IMG/VR virus record: IMGVR_UViG_3300037346_000526
Span: 1-35,190 of that record
DNA: 35,190 bases
Direction: 5' to 3' (one strand)
DNA from: a virus
Position numbers and translations under genes: made by a program. Shown here piece by piece: positions 1 through 7,800 of this stretch. Each line of letters opens with the position of its first letter. Position 1 is the stretch's first letter. The notes below the pieces were generated by a model. That model searched no databases and was not told the DNA's origin. It saw only the letters and a program-made list of their open reading frames with translations.

Positions 1-425
1 GTCCAACAGGTGCTGATTCGCAAGTTACCGGTCCAACCGGCCCGCAAGGTGTAACAGGTCCAACTGGCGCACAAGGACCTACAGGTCCGACTGGACCAAC
101 AGGACCGGCGTTCTTCCCGTTGACTGGAAATGTGTACACAGGTTCGCACACGCTGATTGCAAGTGACGCAGCCAAGTTGGTATCAATGCTTGTCGGAGGT
201 GCGCACTCACTAATAATTCCACCGGACATCGGGTATAACTTTGAACTTGGAACTCAGATTGTTGTAGCCCAGATGGGTATAGGACAGACAACGTTTAGCC
301 CAGGTGTTGGTGTAACCATTCTAAGTGAAGGAAGTAAGTACATTACCAAGTCACAGTACGCGACAGCCTCACTAATCAAGGTATCCGCTGACACTTGGTT
401 ACTATCCGGTAACCTCACGGTTTAG
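1..425 (+). CDS. Collagen-like tail fibre protein, C-terminal part (5' end outside window)
   Basis: The reading frame is open from position 3 to the TAG at 423-425, so the N terminus lies left of the window. About 35 residues of Gly-Pro-Thr/Gly-Pro-Gln collagen-like triplets are followed by a roughly 100-residue beta-rich C-terminal domain. That domain ends in WLLSGNLTV. It resembles the C terminus of the protein at 11758-13023 (ending [10 protein letters not shown]; shared Y-A/S-T-A-S-x-I-K pattern), so the two are paralogous fibre tips. Such GPT proteins form trimeric, collagen-like phage fibre shafts with a globular head that can contact the host surface. The next gene starts 2 nt after the stop, which suggests translational coupling. 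The fibre role is inferred from composition and neighbours; the receptor is unknown. Confidence 0.75.
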   Translation, partial: PTGADSQVTGPTGPQGVTGPTGAQGPTGPTGPTGPAFFPLTGNVYTGSHTLIASDAAKLVSMLVGGAHSLIIPPDIGYNFELGTQIVVAQMGIGQTTFSPGVGVTILSEGSKYITKSQYATASLIKVSADTWLLSGNLTV

Positions 426-427
426 CC

Positions 428-1330
428 ATGCTGATTGCACAGCACGGTATCTTCAACTCACAGGCATACCCATTTGTCCCTGTGTCGTGGACACAGATTC
501 CTACCTCGTCATTTGGTGAAACAAACATCTACAGCGTGACATTTGGCAACCTTCTTTACCTTGCGGCAGGTAACGCTGGAAAGCTAGCCACCGCGCCTGA
601 CGGTATTACCTGGACACAGAGAACATCGTCATTTGGAACAAGCCCGATATACGCTACAACCTTTGGTGCTGGTCTCTACACGGCAGGAGGGAGCATTGGG
701 AAGCTTGCGACATCAAGTAATGGCGTCACCTGGACTCAGCGCTCCTCGGCCTTTGGCTCGAGTGTTATCCTAGGTCTCCACTACGCTCCTTCGATTGGTG
801 CCTTTATTGCTGTTGGTGGAGATGGTAAGCTTGGCACGTCAATTGACGGGGTAAACTGGACGCTAAGAACATCTTCGTTTGGCACATCGTTTATCCGTGG
901 AATCACCTCAGTCTCCGGAACTCTTGTAGCAGTTGGAGACGAGGGTAAACTAGCCACCTCAACAAACGGTATTACATGGACGCAAAGAACCTCGTCCTTT
1001 GAGACAACAAGAATCCAAGGCGTCGTACCCGCTGGAGATAAGGTTATAGCTTTTGGAGCAGCTGGAAAGCTGGCAACATCGTCAAATGGCATCACCTGGG
1101 CACAGATATCATCATCGTTTGGAAGCAGCACAATCAATGCTGTCTCATTCGGAGGAGACGGCGTCTATGCCGCCGCAGGTGCCGATGGAAAAATTGCTAC
1201 GTCATTCGACGGGCTAAGCTGGGTACAAAGAACCTCGTCATTTGGCTCTTCAAGTGTAAACGGCATTCACATGGGGGCATCGCGTTCTGTAGCAGTTGGA
1301 AACAACGGCAAGATAGCCATATCTATCTAG
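428..1330 (+). CDS. Seven-repeat beta-propeller tail/receptor-binding protein
   Basis: The 300-aa protein is almost entirely seven copies of a unit of about 40 residues. Each opens with W-(T/V/A)-Q-x-x-S-S-F-G and ends with GKLATS-x-(N/D)-G-(I/V). The repeats begin near residues 20, 61, 101, 144, 183, 222 and 262. The pattern resembles BNR/Ycf48-like and Kelch-type blades, and seven copies suit a closed seven-bladed propeller. No signal peptide or membrane segment is visible. It sits between collagen-like fibre genes, so a virion-surface, glycan- or receptor-binding role is the likely inference. There is no strong Shine-Dalgarno sequence before the ATG, which lies 2 nt after the previous stop, so coupled translation is likely. 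An enzymatic propeller such as a sialidase is less likely because the short repeats leave no room for catalytic insertions. Confidence 0.7.
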   Translation: MLIAQHGIFNSQAYPFVPVSWTQIPTSSFGETNIYSVTFGNLLYLAAGNAGKLATAPDGITWTQRTSSFGTSPIYATTFGAGLYTAGGSIGKLATSSNGVTWTQRSSAFGSSVILGLHYAPSIGAFIAVGGDGKLGTSIDGVNWTLRTSSFGTSFIRGITSVSGTLVAVGDEGKLATSTNGITWTQRTSSFETTRIQGVVPAGDKVIAFGAAGKLATSSNGITWAQISSSFGSSTINAVSFGGDGVYAAAGADGKIATSFDGLSWVQRTSSFGSSSVNGIHMGASRSVAVGNNGKIAISI

Positions 1331-1344
1331 TAAGGAGAAAATAA

Positions 1345-1509
1345 ATGTATACCTTCGACATAACTAGCAACCCGGCAATGTGCGAAATCCTGAAAGACGG
1401 AGTCGTCATTGACCGCAGTGGCCCATGGGAGTCCGTGGTCGCCGCGGAGGACTGGGCAATGCAGTTTACGGAAAAATGCAACGCCGGATACACTCCATTC
1501 ACGGAGTAA
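1345..1509 (+). CDS. Small hypothetical protein (54 aa)
   Basis: A short ORF starts at an ATG preceded by a strong Shine-Dalgarno sequence (AAGGAGA, 7 nt upstream) and ends with TAA at 1507-1509. The product begins MYTFDITSNP and contains the segment DRSGPWES, followed by an AAEDWA helix start. It is acidic, soluble and has two cysteines (C13, C45). Small proteins with a 'GPWES...AE.WA' segment occur in phage tail regions as far as I recall, but no function is known to me. The good ribosome site and the exact fit between two structural genes support a real gene. Confidence 0.6.
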   Translation: MYTFDITSNPAMCEILKDGVVIDRSGPWESVVAAEDWAMQFTEKCNAGYTPFTE

Positions 1510-1520
1510 CCTTACCCAAA

Positions 1521-1540
1521 TAGAGATACAATAATATAGG
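1521..1540 (+). promoter_or_regulatory. Possible phage promoter/regulatory element upstream of collagen-like gene
   Basis: TAGAGA (1521-1526), a 7-nt spacer and ATATAGG (1534-1540) lie in the 61-nt gap before the gene starting at 1571. The same two blocks with an 8-nt spacer occur at 13667-13687 before the glycosyltransferase gene. A TACAAT -10-like hexamer is included, but no convincing -35 was found. The recurrence in two of the few real gaps on this strand is the main support. Confidence 0.3.
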
Positions 1541-1570
1541 TAAACCCCTGCAAAATGAACGGAGATAGTA

Positions 1571-2221
1571 GTGGCTGCGATTGACTTTCCCAATAGCCCT
1601 GCTTTAGATGAAGAGTTCGCAGCGGGCGGTCATACCTGGTTTTGGGATGGAACAAAGTGGGAAGTACTTCGTACCGCACCTATCGGCCCTACGGGTGCAC
1701 AAGGTGACCTTGGACCTACCGGACCAACAGGACCCACGGGTGCACAAGGTATCCAGGGTGATTTTGGTCCAACAGGTGCGGTATCCACTGAGCCTGGACC
1801 GCAAGGGCCGACAGGTCCACAAGGTATCCAAGGTGTTACAGGACCACAAGGTGTCACTGGACCTTTAGGACCAACCGGCGCGGTTGGACCACAAGGTGCA
1901 GACTCTCTTGTTACTGGTCCAACGGGTCCAACTGGTCCACTTGGAAACACCGGGCCAATAGGTGCCGCGTCACAGGTAACTGGTCCAACTGGTCCGACTG
2001 GACCAACTGGTCCAATCGGGAAGTTCGTGGCATCGGCAACACAGCCAAATATCGAGGATTCCGTAAACGGAGATACCTGGTTCGATATCAATAATGGATT
2101 GACATATGTATTCTTTGAAGGTGTGTTTGTTCAGGCAGCTGGAGGTTCAACTGGCTCTACAGGTCCGTCAGGGCCGAGAGGCTCTTACGCAACCTCCGCT
2201 TCTTGGTGGTTAGGGGTATAA
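1571..2221 (+). CDS. Collagen-like (GPT-repeat) fibre protein
   Basis: This 216-aa protein starts at GTG 1571, behind CGGAGA. Residues 1-35 form a small cap with a G-x-T-W-x-W-D-G-T-K-W pattern, which is frequent in phage tail proteins. Residues about 37-150 are Gly-X-Y triplets, mostly GPT and GPQ with a few interruptions. A C-terminal domain (about 155-216) contains [10 protein letters not shown], a second copy of the 'W-x-D' type motif, and ends WWLGV. It should trimerise as a collagen-like shaft. The Thr-rich third triplet position could be an acceptor for O-glycosylation, given the glycosyltransferase at 13697. The encoding DNA is repetitive and is prone to recombination and assembly collapse. 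Confidence 0.75.
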   Translation: MAAIDFPNSPALDEEFAAGGHTWFWDGTKWEVLRTAPIGPTGAQGDLGPTGPTGPTGAQGIQGDFGPTGAVSTEPGPQGPTGPQGIQGVTGPQGVTGPLGPTGAVGPQGADSLVTGPTGPTGPLGNTGPIGAASQVTGPTGPTGPTGPIGKFVASATQPNIEDSVNGDTWFDINNGLTYVFFEGVFVQAAGGSTGSTGPSGPRGSYATSASWWLGV

Positions 2222-2222
2222 C

Positions 2223-2291
2223 GTGTATAGAATAGAAGCAGTACGAGAGAGACTTGAGACATTATTTTCAAAAGTGAAAGGTGATATCTAA
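2223..2291 (+). CDS. Possible 22-aa mini-ORF between fibre genes
   Basis: GTG at 2223 opens a 22-codon frame (MYRIEAVRERLETLFSKVKG and two more residues) ending with TAA at 2289-2291, directly abutting the ATG at 2292. It fills the gap exactly, has AGGGG about 7 nt upstream, and encodes an amphipathic charged helix. It could be a translational coupling leader for the long fibre gene. Chance cannot be excluded at this length. Confidence 0.3.
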   Translation: MYRIEAVRERLETLFSKVKGDI

Positions 2292-4841
2292 ATGCCAGGA
2301 TTTATTGGAGGTAGCTCCGGTGGTTCAGGAGGAACTGGTGGACAAATCACTTTTCCTAAGGAGTTCATTGACCCGGTAACAAAGCTGCGCGTATCACAGC
2401 CCGAAAACCTGATTGATACCGACTTTGAATACGGCCTACAGCCCACCAAATGGGAGACTGTTGAGCTAATCAACAACACGCCCTCGTTCTTTTCCAAGTC
2501 GGGTGATACCACAATCCCGGGAATCATCTCTATCACGACCAACGCTGGCACCCGTGAGATTACCGTTAGAACAGGCCTTGAGCACCAGCTCGCGGTTGGT
2601 ATCCCTATCAACGTTACTGGAACTAAATCGGTCACCGCTGACGGCTCCTACATCATCAACTCGATTCCAAACGCAAGTACATTCACGTATCTGTGCAAGG
2701 ACAACCAAACAGGCAATAACTCCATTGAGGACCTGTACACGTCTATCATCACCGGTGAGTTCTTTCAAGGCTCGCAGTTGCGTATCTCTGACGGTGACGG
2801 TATCATTACAGACGGCGAGGCTGTCTCCACTCTTACCGTTACAACTGAGTCCACTCACGGCTTTGGTGTCAATACGCCGTTCTACTTCCTAAATCTAAAC
2901 TCTACAATCTCTCAAGAGTTCCAAGCGTCAAACACGGCCGCCAAGTCATTTGACTCCTCCAACTCAGCAACCGCGCAGACATTTGACGGCTCCAATGAGC
3001 TAACGCGGGTTCAAATTGACTATTCTAACAGCGCGGTTATTGGTGGAACAACAAGTCCCATAATCACCGCAGACACTGCCGCAGACACCATAACCGTGAC
3101 GCACAGTGCAGAAACGTTTGTTGGAAGCCCTCTCGGCACTCCTCTATACTACAACGTGACCACTTCTTCCGGTTATTTTGCAACAAACCCCCGCGGAGTT
3201 GTTTTTCTAAAAACAACAGACCAGCTTGCGTTAGGCACTTCGGTATTTCAAGTAAGCTTGACCCCAGACGGAGAGACAGTTGATATTCAAGCTGCTATGG
3301 CAGGAACTTTCCAGCTTGCAAACCAGGCAAGAATATTTGCAGGTAATAACGTAAATCCAGCCACGCAAACACTTATTGATATCGTGAATGAAGACCCGCT
3401 CACGTTTGACGGTGCAAATGACCAATCAACATCTGGACTTCTTACGGGCTCCGCGACCGTAACGTCTTACAGTGGAGGAGGGCTCGTCAATGTTGTCACT
3501 GACTCCGGGCTAGCCGATATCAACTTCTACTCAGGCGCTATGGTTTTTTATACTACTTCCGGAGCCGCAGCTACTGGTCTTGCCAATAACACCACGTACT
3601 TTATTGACACCTTCTTTCAACAAGGGACAAGTAACACATATAGCTTCACTCTTAGAACGCTTGCGGCCCCTGCCGGTACTGCTGTTACACCGTCTGGTGG
3701 AACTGGAACACAGCAGTTTGAAAGCATCGGCGTCTCTATTGACAGAGACATCTTCAACATTCGTAACCATGGATACACCGTAGGTGACCTTCTAAGATAC
3801 GACCCTCCCGCCGCTGGGACTGCGTTTTCTGCTGCGTCAGCCGAGGAGCAGAAAAACTACTACTATGTTGAGACAGTCTATGACGCTAACAACTTTGATA
3901 TTACTGCTGAGATTGGCGCTGACGGAAGCAGCCCTGCCCGTGCGGCCAGTAGCGCATTGGCAATTCTTCAGGTCAACCCAAGTGCAGATGATGGTTCCTA
4001 CTGGATAAAGCCAGACGACTACACGGGTGACCCGTTCCTTGTCCACTGTGATATGACAATAGAAGGCGGCGGCTGGATGCTTGCTCTTAGACTGGACACA
4101 AACAACTTTGGAGCAGCCAGCCGTACTCCGTTTGCTTCAGGAGCAACATTTGTTGGTAACTGGGGCGGATGGGGCTTCACCACGGCTGCACAGGTAAACG
4201 GAGCATTCGTGAACAATGCGACAAACTATGCGCTTGATAACGGGACCGATGCGTTTAGCCCTGTCTATATTGCATGCCCGTTCAACGATGTGATGGTTAT
4301 TGCAAACCGCGACAAAGCACGTCGGCTTGGTTGGCGCCATAATACTCAAATTGCAAATATGCGTAGCGTAATTATGACAACAAACACTACTTTAGGTAAC
4401 TCGCAGCTGTTTGCCACCTTCGGCGGTCGTGCAGGTTATTGGCCGCCAACCCTCGACAAGCGCTCAGACACACAAGGCACTAACGACCGCGGATTCAACC
4501 TTTACGGATTCAAAATCGGGTCAGACCGCCACGGAAACACGTTTGGTAGAGGCATGGCTGGCGGATGGCCAACTGGTCAAACTGGCTCTGGTGGAAATAC
4601 GTATGACGGCCAATGGGGCGGTTGGTATAACGCTCAAATCGGTTGGGCCGCAACAAACCAGTCTACTAGTGAAATCACTGGACAAATTGGTGGAGGAATT
4701 AGTGGAATGTGCGCCGCTGGTTCGTATCACCGCTTCAGTCACCACGTATGGGGCTGGGGCTCAAGTAGAAGCCAGGCCACCTGGGATGCAGACCGTTCAG
4801 GCGCGTACTATGGCCACGCAGTCTATGTGCGAGAACTTTAG
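2292..4841 (+). CDS. Fibrinogen-like domain tail fibre/adhesin
   Basis: This is an 849-aa virion protein. The N terminus is glycine-rich (GGSSGGSGGTGG). Residues about 80-550 contain beta-repeat modules with 'NHGYTVGDLLRY' and 'YYYVETVYDANNFDI' segments, of the same type as those repeated in the next gene. From about residue 558 to the end is a fibrinogen C-terminal-like domain: DGSYWI, then DPFLVHCDM and GGGWMLALR, which is the hallmark Asp-Gly-x-Tyr ... Cys-Asp-Met ... Gly-Gly-Trp pattern. The end is rich in Gly, Trp and Tyr. Fibrinogen-related domains bind glycans or acetyl groups in animals and are found in phage fibre tips, so receptor binding is the likely role. A GAAAGG ribosome site precedes the ATG, and the next gene follows after 21 nt. 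Confidence 0.75.
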   Translation: MPGFIGGSSGGSGGTGGQITFPKEFIDPVTKLRVSQPENLIDTDFEYGLQPTKWETVELINNTPSFFSKSGDTTIPGIISITTNAGTREITVRTGLEHQLAVGIPINVTGTKSVTADGSYIINSIPNASTFTYLCKDNQTGNNSIEDLYTSIITGEFFQGSQLRISDGDGIITDGEAVSTLTVTTESTHGFGVNTPFYFLNLNSTISQEFQASNTAAKSFDSSNSATAQTFDGSNELTRVQIDYSNSAVIGGTTSPIITADTAADTITVTHSAETFVGSPLGTPLYYNVTTSSGYFATNPRGVVFLKTTDQLALGTSVFQVSLTPDGETVDIQAAMAGTFQLANQARIFAGNNVNPATQTLIDIVNEDPLTFDGANDQSTSGLLTGSATVTSYSGGGLVNVVTDSGLADINFYSGAMVFYTTSGAAATGLANNTTYFIDTFFQQGTSNTYSFTLRTLAAPAGTAVTPSGGTGTQQFESIGVSIDRDIFNIRNHGYTVGDLLRYDPPAAGTAFSAASAEEQKNYYYVETVYDANNFDITAEIGADGSSPARAASSALAILQVNPSADDGSYWIKPDDYTGDPFLVHCDMTIEGGGWMLALRLDTNNFGAASRTPFASGATFVGNWGGWGFTTAAQVNGAFVNNATNYALDNGTDAFSPVYIACPFNDVMVIANRDKARRLGWRHNTQIANMRSVIMTTNTTLGNSQLFATFGGRAGYWPPTLDKRSDTQGTNDRGFNLYGFKIGSDRHGNTFGRGMAGGWPTGQTGSGGNTYDGQWGGWYNAQIGWAATNQSTSEITGQIGGGISGMCAAGSYHRFSHHVWGWGSSRSQATWDADRSGAYYGHAVYVREL

Positions 4842-4862
4842 AAAAGAGAGTGAGCTAATAAC

Positions 4863-7800
4863 ATGGCAATCAACGTAACTGGTGCTGGAAGCACAGGTGC
4901 TCACACCTTTAGACGTACCAACGTCAACCTAGATGAAGACGGTATCTACTACAAGGGCACAGCGGGAGTAGCCGCCGAAAACATTCCTGTATCACTGTCT
5001 GATGGAACAGGGTTTATCTACTCTGAAGGAGTCGGGCAGCTAACTAATATAGCAGACGATGCACTCGTGTTTGCTAGGCCAGACGGTATAAATTATGTTA
5101 GATTTAGTGAAACATCGGATGGCGACCCGATAGACATAACAGACCAAGTTGTCGGTTCTGTTAGCTTCAATAGCCCTGTTGTATACGAGAATAAGCTAAA
5201 CATTGATTCATCAACTCCGTCAAACCAGGCAGTAAAATACTACACCGCAGGGGACGTGCTAACTGGGCTAACAAACGGAGGAACATACTTCATAAAGAAC
5301 ATCTCTGTTTCAGCTTTTGCTGGTACACAGGCTTTATACACGTTTACTTCTCACGCCTTTACAACCTGTGGGCTTACAGGTCGACAAGGACCAACGCAAG
5401 CTCAAATGCGTGCCTCCTACACCACAGCATGGGACGAGGCGTACTTATCACAAGGTGACTTCCAGGGTTATCAAGACTGGACAGTGCCTGTTTCTGGTGT
5501 CTATGAGATTACGGCAAGTGGAGCGTCTGGGTACGATGGCTCGGGCTCAGGTGGAATTGGCCGTGGCGCTCGCTTGCGCGGCCGAGTAAATCTAACTAAG
5601 GGTGAGGTTATCACCATCGCGGTTGGCCAAGTCGGGTCTGCACCTGCGGCTGGAACAACCTGGGGAGGCTCAGGCGGAGCCAGTTGGATTGTTCGTAAGC
5701 AAGGAAATGAGCCGCTTTTTGTGGCTGGTGGAGGTTCAGCTGAGTCTAATAGCTCTGCGGGACGAGATGGTGTACTAACAGAAAATGGTGGATTTTCACA
5801 GACAGGCGCACCTGGTGGTACAGACGGTAACGGTGGCTCTGCGGCTGGTGGTCGTTCTGCTGGTGGTGGTGGTTTTCTTTCGCGAGGCGGAGATACAAAT
5901 AATGAAGAAGGTGGCGGCTCATTCCGTGACGGACTTGAGCAGGTAGACAACAACCGTACAGGCGGAGACGGCGGATTTGGTGGAGCTGGTTCTTCTGACG
6001 GCAACACTGCGGGACAGTCCGGCGGAGCTGGAGGCTACTCCGGGGGTGCTGGCGCTCGTACATCAACAGGAAGCCGCTCCGGTGGCGGTGGCGGTAGCTA
6101 CATAACACCAACAGCATCACTTGTTGCCACTTCTGATGGAAGCTATAACACTCTTTCAACCTTCAATGGTGTCGCTATAACCAACCTAGCGGTATATAAC
6201 ACAGGAGAAGGCGCTGTAGGCGTTACGCTGATTTCATCCTTTACGACAGGTAACAGTGTCCACCCGACTGCACTTGACGCGGCTAATAATACAAATATAA
6301 TAGCCGTTGAATCAGGTGGCAGTTCTTATCACGCATTTGTTCCCATTACTATAGATTTTGGCACCGACCAAATCCATAGTTCAACGGCTCACAACCTAAC
6401 AAGCGGTGAAGCGATAAACTACAACTTTACGGGCACACCTCCTCTCGGTCTGTCAAATGGAACAATCTACTACGTAAACTTGGTAAATGCATATTCGTTT
6501 AGACTAAGCACTGCGCCCGCGCCAAGCTTTACAACAATAAATCTAACTACACCTTCTTCCATAGGGTCTGCAGATTCCTTGCGTAAGGTTATTGTCAACG
6601 TTGACCAAGATACAATTACAATCAACAACCACGGATTCCTTGTCGACCAGCCTATCCAGTATTCAGCGGGAGAAGGCGGAGTTGCAATATCTCCACTTCA
6701 AGATAATGTTACGTACTACATCGCGCAGGTGGTTGATGCAAACAGATTCCGTCTAAAGACATCGCTTGACGCTCCTAGCTTTATAAATCTTACTGCACCT
6801 GGTGCAGGGACTGACCATAGCTTTATCTTTATCACAGTCAACCCTTTGGAAGACACACTGTATATACCTAACCACGGATTTGTATCCGGTCAGGCAGTCA
6901 AGTACGACGCGAATGGTGGAACAGTAATTCCTGGTCTAACAGATGACGCTACGTACTACATCATAAAGGTTGACGATAGTCTTATTCGTCTTGCGACAAA
7001 CAAGGCACTAACCAACATCGTAAATATCACTGGAGCGGGCACCGGAACACAGTCCTTGCTCATCACCTCTCTTGACTTTGCCAATGACACCATTACGCTA
7101 CCACAACACGGGTTCCTGCAGGGTGAGCTTATCGAGTATGACTCACGCGGCCAAACGGTCATCACAGGTCTAACAACCGCGACACCGTACTATGTAATCT
7201 TTATCGACGGCGATAACATCAAACTCGCGACAACACCAGAGAACGCAGATGACGGCGTTGCGGTTGACCTTGAAGAGTCGCCCGAAGGAATCGGCAGGCA
7301 TTCACTACAGTCCCTGAGCAAGACACCTGATGGTATCTATGACATCCAAACAACTCCGTCTGCAACAACGTTTACTGTCGTGGCACGGGGTAATGTTCCA
7401 GAGCTTCTCAAGACGTTCAACCCTCGCTCAAGTATTGACCTTACACTGAACTCGTTCTTCTTGCCGTCACATGGTCTACTTACAGGCACAAAGGTCGTGT
7501 ATTCTCAAGGTGCTGCGGCAACGGATATTGGCGGCCTCGTAAATAACTCGGACTACTTTGTTGTATCAATCAACAGGGACTACCTGCGACTTGCAACCTC
7601 AGCTGAAAACGCTGCCGCAGGTACTACCCTAGACATTGACGGCCATGGCACAGGTATCGCGCATACGTTCACGACCGCACAAATCAACGGTGCTGTCACG
7701 GGTGGTGGTTCTGTATCGGTTGCGGCTGGTTCAATTCTGGTAAATGGTTCAGGTACGTCCTTCTCGAAGGTGCTAAAGGTTGGCGACCGCTTCCGGTTAT

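Noticed and set aside
1681-2030. Short regular DNA repeats that could be taken for a CRISPR array
   Set aside because: The period is 9 nt and in frame, coding for Gly-X-Y triplets; there are no spacers or cas genes. The Cas4-like nuclease belongs to the replication module.
1630-2091. Minus-strand frame of Gly-Pro-Val repeats
   Set aside because: It is the reverse complement of the GPT collagen repeats. The same happens at 11123-11404 and 12324-12713; the frame has no start context and lies against the structural genes.
5501-6159. Pro-rich and His/Arg-rich frames on the minus strand
   Set aside because: Shadows of the glycine-rich domain of the 1935-aa protein.
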